From Candidatus Electronema nielsenii (lineage in GTDB: Bacteria; Desulfobacterota; Desulfobulbia; Desulfobulbales; Desulfobulbaceae): 37,052 nt of DNA. A model generated the notes under the pieces. The model saw only the letters and a program-made list of their open reading frames with translations. It was not told where the DNA came from and searched no databases. Shown one piece after another: positions 1 to 9,084 of this stretch (the stretch's first letter is position 1; the number at the start of each line of letters is the position of its first letter). The stretch covers positions 1 through 37,052 of the forward strand of contig JAGIXO010000005.1 in NCBI GenBank assembly GCA_026122915.1, read 5' to 3'. The position numbers and the translations under genes are program-made.

Positions 1-226
1 GCAAAGAGGTATTCATCTCATGCCGATCAGAAAGAAAAATTCAAAAAGAAAACATGGTGGTTTTGTTGAAAACGGCAAAAAATTCATTCGGAAGCGCATT
101 GAATCAGCATTCAGCGTGATTAAACAGCTATTTCCAGCACATATTCACGCTGTCACGCATCAGGGGTTTGAGCTGAAAGTTCTTTTGTTTGTTTTAGCAT
201 ATGGCATTGAAAAAGCAATGTTTTAG
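1..226 (+). mobile_element. 3' fragment of an IS982-like transposase gene
   Basis: The reading frame is open from the left edge to the stop at 224-226, so this is the C-terminal part of a longer protein cut by the window. The end of the protein has the pattern R-K-R-I-E-S-x-F-S-x-I-K, followed by a hydrophobic stretch, which resembles the end of DDE transposases of the IS982 family, where the last catalytic glutamate sits in an R-x-I-E motif. The ATG at 20 is probably internal. The terminal inverted repeat cannot be checked because the left end lies outside the window. The exact IS family is my recollection of the motif and could be a related DDE family. Confidence 0.65.
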
Positions 227-248
227 GTAGCAACTTGGGTAAGGAATA

Positions 249-650
249 ATGTCTCAAATCGTCAAAGATATATTGTTTGAAATTCAAGAGTGCAGATTAT
301 CAGGAAATGCTTTGACGTGCCGCACAACTGCTACTAACAAGAAGGACGATAGGGATATCAGAATTTATAAGCACGAATGTCCTTGGTGCAGCAATGAACT
401 GCGAAGCAAAATATTTGATAATTTATCAAACGAACAAAATGTATCGTCAATAGAGTTCGCAAATAAGAAATCAAATGAAGAGTACGTTGACCACATGCTT
501 GTTTTAGAAGTCCAAACGAGATTGGATTTTATTTTTGAGGGAATAAACATCAAGGCAAATAAACTGGCACTGCTTGAATTCACATGCGGAGAAATTGAAA
601 GCGACAATGAATTTAAGGTTCAATTTAGAGATATTCCTATATCAAGGTAG
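249..650 (+). CDS. Hypothetical protein with a CPWC motif, AT-rich
   Basis: I do not recognise this 133-residue protein. It is soluble, with no signal peptide or membrane segment. It carries a His-Glu-Cys-Pro-Trp-Cys stretch near residue 40 that could bind metal or be redox active, and another cysteine near residue 116. An AAGGA ribosome-binding site lies just upstream of the ATG. A sampled 60-base line is about 28% G+C, against about 60% in trpB one kilobase downstream. Together with the adjacent transposase end, this suggests the gene arrived by transfer. It appears to be a stand-alone gene. Confidence 0.6.
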   Translation: MSQIVKDILFEIQECRLSGNALTCRTTATNKKDDRDIRIYKHECPWCSNELRSKIFDNLSNEQNVSSIEFANKKSNEEYVDHMLVLEVQTRLDFIFEGINIKANKLALLEFTCGEIESDNEFKVQFRDIPISR

Positions 651-782
651 GTAGGAGAGCCTTGCGATCCCCCTCCTTCTGCGTCGTGATACTCATCACG
701 ATTCGCCCGGATCGAGTAACCTTTTGCAGCGGCATAGAGGGAAGCGGCTTCCTTCTGCGCATTGATTCATTAACACAGGGAA

Positions 783-1289
783 ATGGCAGAAAATAACGAC
801 AGTAAATGGGACAAGAACTTTGTTGCTGCTGTGGTAGTCGTTGGCGCGGTTGTCACAATCGCAACTCCTGAGCTGCGGAAGCTTTTTTGCTTGGAAAAGG
901 ACAACCCCGCACCTCAGCAGCAGACAGTGCAAACAGTTCCGCAGCCTTCGCCGACACCTGCGGAATCAGCAGCAGAGCCGAAACCAAAACCGCCAGTGGT
1001 TCATACGGCAAAAGAACCTGCTGTCCCGTATGAATGCACCATCGGCGACAACAAAAGCGAGTTTGTCGAAGAGGCGAATACTAACCTTTCTGTTAAGTTT
1101 CATAATATCGGAGGAGAGGATACTGCCATCGTCACTATTACACCTGATGTCAAGGAGCAAATAATTCTTCCAACAGTTGGTAGCGGCAGCAAGGAGTTTT
1201 CCTCATCAACCGGGATTTTCCTTTTCCACGTCCTCAATGTGGATTGGAACAGCAGGACAGTCACGGTTCAGGTGAGCCGGAAATCGTAA
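783..1289 (+). CDS. Membrane-anchored protein with a Pro-rich linker
   Basis: The 168-residue product starts with a short charged segment followed by one hydrophobic helix at about residues 13-28. A Pro/Gln/Ala/Lys-rich linker spans roughly residues 42-80, and a C-terminal domain of about 85 residues looks rich in beta strand. This is the architecture of a single-pass anchored extracytoplasmic protein. I do not recognise the C-terminal domain. An in-frame stop at 771-773 limits upstream extension. The AGGG upstream of this ATG is only two bases away, so the ribosome-binding site is poor and the start is uncertain. It lies 19 bases before trpB. Confidence 0.6.
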   Translation: MAENNDSKWDKNFVAAVVVVGAVVTIATPELRKLFCLEKDNPAPQQQTVQTVPQPSPTPAESAAEPKPKPPVVHTAKEPAVPYECTIGDNKSEFVEEANTNLSVKFHNIGGEDTAIVTITPDVKEQIILPTVGSGSKEFSSSTGIFLFHVLNVDWNSRTVTVQVSRKS

Positions 1290-1308
1290 TAAAAATTGGA
1301 ATGATTCT

Positions 1309-2538
1309 ATGAAAAAAGGCTACTTCGGACAATGGGGCGGGGCGTTCATCCCGGAAGTGTTGCATCAAACCTTTGCCGAGCTGAACGCGGCCTACGAGGC
1401 GGCGCGGGCCGATGCCAGCTTCTGGCAGGAATACGTTGACCTGATGGCCAACTATTCCGGCAGGCCCACGCCATTGACTTATGCGGAGAACCTCTCCAAG
1501 CAGCTCGGCGGGGCGCGGATTTACATCAAGCGAGAAGACCTCAACCACACTGGCGCGCACAAGGCCAACAATGTCATGGGCCAAGGCTTGTTAGTCAAGC
1601 GCATGGGCAAGAAGCGGGTCATCGCTGAGACCGGTGCTGGTCAGCACGGTGTGGCTACGGCAACGATGGCCGCCCGCTTCGGCTTTGCCTGCACGATTTA
1701 CATGGGCGAAGAGGACGTGGCCCGGCAGCGGCCCAATGTCTTCTGGATGGAGAAGCTCGGCGCGACCGTGGTGCCGGTGAAAGACGGCTCGCGCACCCTC
1801 AAAGACGCGATCAACGAGGCGTTTCGCGATTGGGTAGCGAGCATGGACACGACGCATTATGTCCTTGGTACGGCCTGCGGGCCGCATCCCTTCCCGGAAA
1901 TGGTGGCGTGGTTTCAATCCATCATCGGCCAAGAGGCGCGGCGGCAGATCATCGAGCAGCGCGGGGCTATGCCGGACAGGGTTTATGCCTGCGTCGGCGG
2001 CGGCTCGAACGCGATGGGCATCTTCCAAGGTTTCCTTGATCAGCCAGAGGTGGAGCTGATCGGCGTGGAAGCGGGCGGCAAAGGACTTGACACCGGCAAA
2101 CACGCCTCCCGAATGCTGACTGACCGCGCTGCGGCAGGTATCGCCCAAGGCTACAAAACCATGTTCCTGCAAGACAGCGACGGCCAGATGCTTGACACGC
2201 ATTCGATCTCCGCAGGGCTGGATTATGTCGGCATTTCGCCGATACTCGCTGATCTGGGCGAGAAAGGCCGGGTGCGCTTCGAGGCGGCCACGGATGAGGA
2301 AGTGCTCGCGGCCCTTCAGCTGACCATGAAGACGGAAGGCATCATCCCGGCCTTGGAATCGGCCCACGCCTTTGCCCAGGCGATCAAAGAGGCACCGCAG
2401 ATGTCCCGCGAGCAGGCGATTATCATCAACATGTCAGGCCGGGGCGACAAGGACATCTTCACCATCGCCCATGCCTTTGATGATCCGTCGTGGAAGGAGT
2501 TTATTATCGGACGGGCTGAGGAGTATCGAACGAAATAG
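1309..2538 (+). CDS. trpB: Tryptophan synthase beta chain
   Basis: This 409-residue protein matches TrpB along its length. The family catalyses the PLP-dependent condensation of indole with L-serine to tryptophan in an alpha2-beta2 complex with TrpA. The PLP-lysine motif N-H-T-G-A-H-K-A-N-N is present (lysine near residue 85), as is the glycine-rich phosphate-binding loop G-G-G-S-N-A near residue 230. The N-terminal G-Y-F-G-Q-W-G-G segment is typical of the classical TrpB1 branch. No trpA or other trp gene is adjacent in the window, so it is separated from its usual operon. The length is normal or slightly long. Confidence 0.96.
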   Translation: MKKGYFGQWGGAFIPEVLHQTFAELNAAYEAARADASFWQEYVDLMANYSGRPTPLTYAENLSKQLGGARIYIKREDLNHTGAHKANNVMGQGLLVKRMGKKRVIAETGAGQHGVATATMAARFGFACTIYMGEEDVARQRPNVFWMEKLGATVVPVKDGSRTLKDAINEAFRDWVASMDTTHYVLGTACGPHPFPEMVAWFQSIIGQEARRQIIEQRGAMPDRVYACVGGGSNAMGIFQGFLDQPEVELIGVEAGGKGLDTGKHASRMLTDRAAAGIAQGYKTMFLQDSDGQMLDTHSISAGLDYVGISPILADLGEKGRVRFEAATDEEVLAALQLTMKTEGIIPALESAHAFAQAIKEAPQMSREQAIIINMSGRGDKDIFTIAHAFDDPSWKEFIIGRAEEYRTK

Positions 2539-2717
2539 GCGCGTCTGCTGCGCATGAGGCGGAAAGAAGGAAAAAATGAACGACATATTGCCAAAGAGCA
2601 GGATATGCGATACACAGAGACTGCGCTGACTTTTTATTTGATGAAAATTCGCGGCTGAACCTTGACTGCGGGCGGCTTTTCCCGCTGAAGATTCCGGCAA
2701 TCCGGCCTGTGGAACCT

Positions 2718-3349
<632 letters not shown>

Positions 3350-3359
<10 letters not shown>

Positions 3360-4342
3360 ACGAGCATCCCTTTGTCCTCGCCGAAGCGGTGGAGGCTGCT
3401 GTGCGCACAGTTTCGGTGCTATCGCAGGAAAAGGGGCTGGACATTTTTGTCGATATCGCGCCCTCTGTCCCGGCGATGGTCGATGGCGACAGTCTGCGTT
3501 TCCGCCAGATCATCCTGAATCTCCTCAGCAATGCGATCAAATTTTCTGAAAAAGGCCCAATTCGCATAACTGTCGTCCCGGACAAAATCGGGCCAGAGAC
3601 GATTGCGGTGCGGGTGGCGGTAATCGACCGAGGTATCGGAGTTAAGGCGGACAAAATCAGCTCGATCTTCAGTGCCTTCTCGCAGGAAGACAGTTCGGTT
3701 TCGCGCAAATTCGGCGGTACGGGCTTGGGTCTTGCTATCTGCCGCCAGCTTTGCGAGCTGATGGACGGCACGATCAGCGTACAGAGCGAACAAGGCAAGG
3801 GGACAACGTTTACCTTTGTTGTTATTTTCGGCCTTACTTCCCAAGAGTTGCCGCAGAAAAAAGTTGTTGCTTCGTTAGAGGAGATCAAGCTCCAGCCGGT
3901 GCGTATTCTGTTGGTTGAAGATAACCCGGCCAACCGCTTCCTGCTCCGGGTGGTATTAGAAAAGGACCAGCATCAGGTGATAGAGGCGATCGATGGCGTG
4001 GAGGCACTACATGTCCTGCTCGACGATGACCGTTTCGACCTGATTCTATCAGATGTACAGATGCCTCGCTTAGACGGCTACAGCCTGACGCGGCTTATCC
4101 GCTTCTGTGAACAGGGAGAAGAGCTGGATGACAATACCTCTGATAAATTAGAAGCCAGCTTGATTGACCGATTACGCCGCCGCTTGCACGGTCGGCACCG
4201 CTTGATCATCGCCATGACCGCCAATGCTATGAGTGGAGATCAAGAAAAATGCTTTGATGCAGGCATGGATGACTACTTGACTAAACCTATTGACAAAAAA
4301 CAGCTCGCTTGCACTCTGCGTCGCTGGCTGCCTGCGGCCTGA
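3350..4342 (+). CDS. Hybrid sensor kinase, C-terminal part (HATPase-REC)
   Basis: This frame carries the GHKL ATPase half of the kinase: N box N-L-L-S-N-A-I, then D-R-G-I-G-V, G-G-T-G-L-G-L-A and a G-K-G-T-x-F segment. A second receiver domain follows, with V-E-D-N, the acceptor Asp in L-S-D-V-Q-M-P and a final K-P lysine. It overlaps the preceding frame by 10 bases. The junction residues read smoothly across the two frames as K-I-E-A-G-R-M-E-L, the usual end of HisKA domains. I therefore infer one gene of about 540 codons with a frameshift, sequencing error or real mutation. The ATG at 3350 would permit separate translation, but a lone HATPase-REC protein would be unusual. Confidence 0.85.
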
Positions 4343-4488
4343 TTTGGCTTTGAGAGGATGCGACACGCGGCTCTGTTGTAGAAAAAATCACTCGCACGAC
4401 AAAGCAGACTTTCCTTTTCAGCGGGTTCGTTTTAAATATAGATCAGCAGCCGGTTTCATTGGCACTGCCATCAACTTTTGGAGAACTC

Positions 4489-5502
4489 ATGGATCATCGC
4501 CACAACCTACCCGACTTTATCGCGGCCTTGCTGCGCCCGGAAGCCTATCCGCATCCCGCCGCCGATGTGCGGCTGGTGCAAACTCACATTTCCTTCGTCC
4601 TCATCGCAGGCGATTTCGTCTATAAATTCAAGAAGCCAGTTGATTTCGGTTTTCTTGATTTTTCCACCTTGGAGCGACGCAAGCGTTGCTGCGAGCAAGA
4701 GCTGCTGCTCAATCGCCGCCTCTGCTCGGAAATTTATCTCGACATGGTCAAGGTGACGCAGGAAAACAGTGGCTTTGCCCTCAACGGTACCGGCAACGTG
4801 GTGGAATACGGCGTAAAGATGGCGCGGATGCCAGAAGAAGGCATGATGATCAATGTGATCAAAGCGGGTAAATTAGACCGCGAGCAGATTGATGCCATTG
4901 TTGATCGGCTGATTCCCTTTTATCAGCAGGCAGAACGCAGCCCAGAGATTGATGCGTTCGGTGCCGCGACCGCTGTAGCGGTTAACATTTTGGAAAATTT
5001 CAGCCAAACCGAGGGGTTCATTGGCAAAGGTAGCCTGACTCGCGAGCAATTTGACCGCATCTCCAGCTGGTCAAAAGCCTTTCTTGCGCAAGAAAATCGC
5101 TTCAATCAGCGCGTTGCGGGCGGCTACATCCGTGATGGCCACGGCGATTTATATTCGGCCAACATCTGCATTGCGGACAAGATTTATATCTTTGACTGCA
5201 TCGAATTCAACCAGCGCTTCCGCTATTGTGACGTGGCCAGCGATGTGTCCTTCTTAGCGATGGATTTGGATTTTCACGGCTTGCATGAGTTGTCCGAATA
5301 TTGCATCGACCGTTTCAGCCAGCTTTCAGGCGACAGCGGCCTGCGCGGAATGCTGAACTTTTACAAGTGCTACCGTGCTTATGTGCGCGGAAAAATTGGC
5401 CTCTTCACTGCGGCTGATCCGGCGGTTGACGAGGCGGTACGCAAAAACTGCACCGAGGCAGCGGCTAAATATTTTGCGCTCGCGGAAAGCTATGCCGTCT
5501 AA
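4489..5502 (+). CDS. COG2187-type aminoglycoside phosphotransferase-like kinase
   Basis: The 337-residue product resembles the COG2187 family of phosphotransferase-fold proteins. It has an N-terminal V-Y-K-F-K-K-P segment with the ATP-binding lysine, and a catalytic-loop-like R-D-G-H-G-D-L-Y-S-A-N near residue 215, followed by an acidic I-F-D-C-I-E-F-N metal-binding segment. The substrate of this family is not established to my knowledge. I chose the ATG at 4489 because GGAG lies five bases upstream; an ATG at 4459 is also in frame. The gene overlaps the following P-loop kinase by 11 bases. In many bacteria the two are domains of one protein. Confidence 0.8.
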   Translation: MDHRHNLPDFIAALLRPEAYPHPAADVRLVQTHISFVLIAGDFVYKFKKPVDFGFLDFSTLERRKRCCEQELLLNRRLCSEIYLDMVKVTQENSGFALNGTGNVVEYGVKMARMPEEGMMINVIKAGKLDREQIDAIVDRLIPFYQQAERSPEIDAFGAATAVAVNILENFSQTEGFIGKGSLTREQFDRISSWSKAFLAQENRFNQRVAGGYIRDGHGDLYSANICIADKIYIFDCIEFNQRFRYCDVASDVSFLAMDLDFHGLHELSEYCIDRFSQLSGDSGLRGMLNFYKCYRAYVRGKIGLFTAADPAVDEAVRKNCTEAAAKYFALAESYAV

Positions 5503-6064
5503 GCCAACAATGTATGTTTTCTTCGGCCTAATCGCGTCAGGGAAATCGACGCTGGCCGAGCTGTTCGCCGCTGAACGCGACTTGCCGTATTTCAACTCTG
5601 ACCGGGTACGCAAAGAGCTGGCAGGCATTGCGCCGACGGAACGCCGTCCGGCTGACATGGGCGAGGGAATTTATACCCCAGAGTTGAGTGCTAAAACCTA
5701 TCAGACGATGCTCGACCGGGCGGAGCAGGCAGTGCAAAACGGCGCGGCTGGCGTGGTGTTAGACGGCTCGTACAGCATTGCAAAAGGACGCAGCGCGGTC
5801 AGGACGTTGGCAGAAAGTTTGGGTGTAACAACGCTGTTCATCCTCTGCGCCTGCTCAGAAGCGGAAACCAAACGTCGCCTTGCGCTGCGGGCCAGCGACC
5901 CGAACGCGGTCTCGGATGGCCGCTGGGAGATATTTGTCCGCCAGAGAGAGCAGTTCGAGCAGCCTGATGAGCTGCCGCCGGAAATGCTGCTCCGGCTGAA
6001 CACGGAAGCGGAGCCGGAGGCATTGCTCAGACAGATCAACCCCTCACCAAGGAACCGGAAATGA
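5492..6064 (+). CDS. P-loop ATPase/kinase (COG0645-like)
   Basis: This protein of about 190 residues has an N-terminal Walker A motif, G-L-I-A-S-G-K-S-T, followed by a Y-F-N-S-D-R-V-R-K-E segment typical of the gluconate-kinase/zeta-toxin-like branch of small P-loop kinases. A later R-L-A-L-R-A stretch resembles their lid region. The start at 5492 gives an 11-base overlap with the upstream kinase; 5510 is an equally possible start. Its stop overlaps the next gene's start in an ATGA, so the genes are probably translationally coupled. The usual partner is the COG2187 domain encoded just upstream. The substrate is unknown. Confidence 0.8.
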   Translation: MPSKPTMYVFFGLIASGKSTLAELFAAERDLPYFNSDRVRKELAGIAPTERRPADMGEGIYTPELSAKTYQTMLDRAEQAVQNGAAGVVLDGSYSIAKGRSAVRTLAESLGVTTLFILCACSEAETKRRLALRASDPNAVSDGRWEIFVRQREQFEQPDELPPEMLLRLNTEAEPEALLRQINPSPRNRK

Positions 6065-6498
6065 CCAAAATCTACCACCTCAGCTATCCGAAAGAGAACT
6101 CCAGCCAGCCAATCATCTGCCAGCTCGTCAAGCATTACGATGTGGAGTTCAACATCCTCAAGGCGGAAATTCTGCCGCAGCGCGACGGCTACGTGATTCT
6201 GGAGCTGAAGGGCCTCAAGGAGAATATCAACGCCGCGCTTGATTATTTCAAAAGCTTGGGAGTCAAGGCGGAGCGCATTGCAGGCCGAGTGCATAGGGAT
6301 GAGAAAAAATGCTTTCAGTGCGGAGCCTGCACCGGCATCTGCCCAGTCGGCGCATTGCACATTCAGCAGCCAGAAATGACGGTCGTTTTTGAGCCGGAGA
6401 AATGCACTGGCTGCGGACTATGCGTCACAGGCTGCCCAGTGCGGGCGATGGCGGTTTCCTTTGATCCGGCCACTGAAGAAAGCTGCGTCATGGCCTGA
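6061..6498 (+). CDS. NIL-domain ferredoxin with two [4Fe-4S] clusters
   Basis: Residues 1-75 have the small alpha/beta NIL-domain pattern, best known as the ligand-binding domain of methionine ABC transporter ATPases. Residues about 80-135 hold two complete cluster motifs, C-F-Q-C-G-A-C-T-G-I-C-P and C-T-G-C-G-L-C-V-T-G-C-P. NIL-ferredoxins of this kind are common in anaerobes and have been linked to sulfur handling in homocysteine/methionine metabolism; that role is an inference here. The 145-residue length is normal. The start overlaps the preceding stop by ATGA. No signal peptide is seen, so it should be a cytoplasmic electron carrier. Confidence 0.88.
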   Translation: MTKIYHLSYPKENSSQPIICQLVKHYDVEFNILKAEILPQRDGYVILELKGLKENINAALDYFKSLGVKAERIAGRVHRDEKKCFQCGACTGICPVGALHIQQPEMTVVFEPEKCTGCGLCVTGCPVRAMAVSFDPATEESCVMA

Positions 6499-6539
6499 GG
6501 AGTTCACCCCAGCAACAACGCGCAACAAAGGAAGGCTTT

Positions 6540-6926
6540 ATGAATTCCAGCAGCGGCTCGGCATCTTTTTTCAACAAAGTTCCTTGGACCTTTTTCGTCA
6601 TCATTTATCTCGTGGTGACGCAGGTTATGGAGATTCCTTTAGACGGCGTGCCGGGATTTGTCCTGATCGGCCTCGGCGTGTTCGTGCTCTTTGCCGAATT
6701 CTTCAAGTCCGGCGACATCGGCTTGGCGGTTTTCATGATTGACGTGGTCACGTCCGTGATCGGGCTGGTGGCCGCCACTGTCCTGCTCTGCTATTTGGTC
6801 TGGGAAATGGGCCAGCCGCTGACCTTTTACCATTGGTTCGGCTACACCATCCTGCTTGGCGACGCTATTTTCAGCCCGCTCAACTCCTTCCGCACCGCAT
6901 TGCGGAATTTTGGCGTGGGAGCGTGA
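6540..6926 (+). CDS. Small multipass membrane protein
   Basis: The 128-residue product is very hydrophobic, with three or four probable transmembrane helices at about residues 17-33, 37-53, 60-85 and 95-112. A strong AAGGAAGG ribosome-binding site lies upstream of the ATG. I do not recognise the family. It is 41 bases after the NIL-ferredoxin gene and 9 bases before the ATPase gene, so it may be co-transcribed with either neighbour. Base composition matches the surrounding core genes rather than the AT-rich parts of the ATPase. Confidence 0.7.
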   Translation: MNSSSGSASFFNKVPWTFFVIIYLVVTQVMEIPLDGVPGFVLIGLGVFVLFAEFFKSGDIGLAVFMIDVVTSVIGLVAATVLLCYLVWEMGQPLTFYHWFGYTILLGDAIFSPLNSFRTALRNFGVGA

Positions 6927-6935
6927 AGGATTGTC

Positions 6936-8069
6936 ATGCCGCAATCGTTAGACAGGCTGACCATCAAAGGCTTCAAGTCCATTCAGTCGCTGGAGAATTT
7001 CGAGCTGCGGAATCTGAATGTGCTGATTGGCGGCAACGGGGCGGGAAAAAGCAATTTCATTGATTTTTTTCGCCTGCTGCGGGCCATGATGGAGCTGCCG
7101 TTACCCGGTATTACCAACGCAAGCCTGCAATCGTATATTGCCGGCGGCGGCGGCAGCGATGCCTTTTTATTCAATGGGTCGTATGTCACACCTTGGATTG
7201 AAGTCGAAACAATGTTTGGCAAGAACGGTTATCGTTTTAAACTAGTTCCTACTGTAGAAGAAGTTTTTTATATTTGTGATGAAGCAAGATATTATGCTGG
7301 CGGAAAAGCAAAATGGTGGGAATTAGGCAGCGGATATTCTAAACCAGAATTGCTTGAAGATAAAAATAAACCGGGAGCTTCTGGGTATCGTAGTGCTTCA
7401 TATTACGTTTACAATGCTATTTCTTCATGGAAGATTTACCATTTTCACGATACCAGCAAAGACGTGCCAATTGCACCGATGCGTGGCTGGGAGACTATTG
7501 ATGATTCAGAATATCTCCGATTTAATGCGGCAAATATCGCTCCATTTCTATATTCTTTAAAAGAATATTGTACTGATTCGTATCGACAAATAATTGATTC
7601 TGTTAGTTTGGTTGCGCCATTTTTTGGAGATTTCATTCTCAAGCCAAACGCGCAGGAAAAAGTGCGGTTGAACTGGCATCAGAAAGGCTCTGATTATCCC
7701 CTGCGGCCATACCATCTTTCTGACGGCACGCTGCGTTTCATCTGCCTTGCCACAGCACTGCTTCAGCCAAATCCGCCCTCAACGATGATCATTGATGAGC
7801 CGGAACTGGGGCTGCATCCTTACGCCATCGAAATATTGGCGGAGCTGATTCAAGCAGCGGCGGAAAAAACACAGCTTATAGTCTCCACGCAATCTCCGGC
7901 CTTGGTTGACTGTTTCCAGCCGGAAGATGTGGTGGTGGTCACAAGAGAAAAAGGCGCATCCGTCTTCAAGCGGCTGAACGCGCAGGAGCTGTCCGCCTGG
8001 CTTGAAGACTACTCTTTAGGCGACCTCTGGCGCAAAGGTGTTATTGCAGCAGGTCCTTCTTATGAGTAA
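6936..8069 (+). CDS. ABC/SMC-type AAA ATPase (COG4637-like)
   Basis: This 377-residue soluble ATPase begins with I-K-G-F-K-S-I and Walker A G-G-N-G-A-G-K-S-N at residues 32-40. It carries a signature-like L-S-D-G-T-L-R near residue 262, Walker B M-I-I-D-E-P-E-L-G-L-H-P near residues 281-292 and a later S-T-Q-S-P switch segment. This is the layout of AAA15/AAA21-type ATPases found with Toprim effectors. The stop overlaps the DUF4276 gene by eight bases. The ends of the gene are GC-rich like the neighbours, but about 7210-7680 is AT-rich (about 33-35% G+C in sampled lines), covering the variable insert between Walker A and the signature. This suggests diversification or recombination of the putative sensing region. 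Confidence 0.88.
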   Translation: MPQSLDRLTIKGFKSIQSLENFELRNLNVLIGGNGAGKSNFIDFFRLLRAMMELPLPGITNASLQSYIAGGGGSDAFLFNGSYVTPWIEVETMFGKNGYRFKLVPTVEEVFYICDEARYYAGGKAKWWELGSGYSKPELLEDKNKPGASGYRSASYYVYNAISSWKIYHFHDTSKDVPIAPMRGWETIDDSEYLRFNAANIAPFLYSLKEYCTDSYRQIIDSVSLVAPFFGDFILKPNAQEKVRLNWHQKGSDYPLRPYHLSDGTLRFICLATALLQPNPPSTMIIDEPELGLHPYAIEILAELIQAAAEKTQLIVSTQSPALVDCFQPEDVVVVTREKGASVFKRLNAQELSAWLEDYSLGDLWRKGVIAAGPSYE

Positions 8070-8757
8070 GGTGGAAGTATGCATTATTGTGGAAGGGCCG
8101 ACTGAGCAGATATTTGTCCGTGATTTTCTTGCCCCGGCAATGTCCGAGAAAGGAATCTATCTCCACTCCGCCCGCATTGGCAGTCCTGGTCATAAAGGTG
8201 GCAACATCCGCTTTGAGCGGGCCAAGAACGACATCGGCAATTTCCTCAAGCAGCGGCCAGACATCTACGTGTCAACAATGTTTGATTATTTCAGAATTGA
8301 TTCGAACTGGCCGGGAAAAGAGCAGATCAGCGGGCAAGTGAAAAGCGGAGTTAGGCTGGCCGCCACTCAAAAAGCTGAACTGCTTGAAACTGCGACGCGC
8401 CATAAAATTGTTATGAGCTTCGGCGGCAACAATGCCGACCGCCGCTTCATTCCCTACATCGCCATGCACGAGTTTGAAGCCCTGCTCTTCAGTGATCCCG
8501 TTGTGCTGGCGGAAAAGATCAAGGTTGAGCCGAAGTCTGTGCAGCAGATTCTTGCCAAATGCGGCAGCCCGGAAGAAATCAATGACCGCCCGGAAACCGC
8601 TCCGTCGAAACGAATTGCCGCGTTGACGAGCGGATACAAGAAGATTGTCATGGGCAGCAGCATTGCTGAAGCCATCAGCATTGCAACCATGCGTCGGCAG
8701 TGCCCACATTTCAATCAATGGCTGACCAATCTTGAGCAGCTTCACAAAGAGATATAA
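8062..8757 (+). CDS. DUF4276 family Toprim-like protein
   Basis: The 231-residue product has a Toprim-like N-terminus, I-I-V-E-G-P-T-E, a later M-F-D-Y-F acidic segment and an E-F-E-A-L-L-F-S-D motif characteristic of DUF4276. I recall this family as Toprim-related, so a nuclease or nucleic-acid-binding role is possible. I place the start at the ATG at 8062, inside the end of the ATPase gene; the ATG at 8038 lacks family similarity. The tight overlap says the two proteins act together. The arrangement resembles the PARIS defence system (ATPase AriA with Toprim AriB), but defence activity is inferred from architecture only. Confidence 0.85.
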   Translation: MSKVEVCIIVEGPTEQIFVRDFLAPAMSEKGIYLHSARIGSPGHKGGNIRFERAKNDIGNFLKQRPDIYVSTMFDYFRIDSNWPGKEQISGQVKSGVRLAATQKAELLETATRHKIVMSFGGNNADRRFIPYIAMHEFEALLFSDPVVLAEKIKVEPKSVQQILAKCGSPEEINDRPETAPSKRIAALTSGYKKIVMGSSIAEAISIATMRRQCPHFNQWLTNLEQLHKEI

Positions 8758-8781
8758 ATTTCAACCTTTGCAAATACCGCT

Positions 8782-9084
8782 ATGAATACTTGGAACAAAT
8801 CTTCTTGGAAAAACAAAACCGCTCTTCAGCAGCCTGAATGGCCTGCGTCAGAACTGCGCGAAGCTACGGAACTGCTCTCGCACCTGCCGCCGTTGGTGGC
8901 TGCGGGTGAAATCCGCGAACTCAAAGAACATTTAGCTAAGGCAGCTAAAGGCGAGGCTTTTTTGCTCCAAGGCGGCGACTGCTCAGAGGAGTTTGTCCGC
9001 TGCACCGCTCCGAACATTAAAAGCACCATGAAAGTGCTGCTGCAAATGGCCGCGATTTTGACCTATGCGGGCGCAGGCCGGTGA
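8782..9084 (+). CDS. Class II DAHP synthase, N-terminal part (split)
   Basis: This is the first 100 residues of a plant-type (class II) 3-deoxy-D-arabino-heptulosonate-7-phosphate synthase, which joins phosphoenolpyruvate and erythrose-4-phosphate as the first step of the shikimate pathway. The N-terminal W-P and the L-L-Q-G-G-D-C-S-E segment are typical. The frame runs into a TGA at 9082-9084, right after the T-Y-A-G-A segment, where the family continues into P-V-I-K-V-G-R. Those residues are found in the next frame. One missing base near 9076-9080 explains the split. The GTGA overlap at 9081-9084 could in principle allow re-initiation. Confidence 0.85.
   Translation: MNTWNKSSWKNKTALQQPEWPASELREATELLSHLPPLVAAGEIRELKEHLAKAAKGEAFLLQGGDCSEEFVRCTAPNIKSTMKVLLQMAAILTYAGAGR

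Noticed and set aside
684..701. Seven-base inverted repeat with a four-base loop upstream of the anchored-protein gene
   Set aside because: It is short, lacks a T run and could occur by chance; no basis for a terminator or operator call.
2576..2629. A 17-codon frame between trpB and the hybrid kinase, preceded by AAGAAGG
   Set aside because: The ribosome-binding site is good, but the peptide is very short, has no leader-type codon runs and no attenuator structure follows. It is not enough to call a gene.
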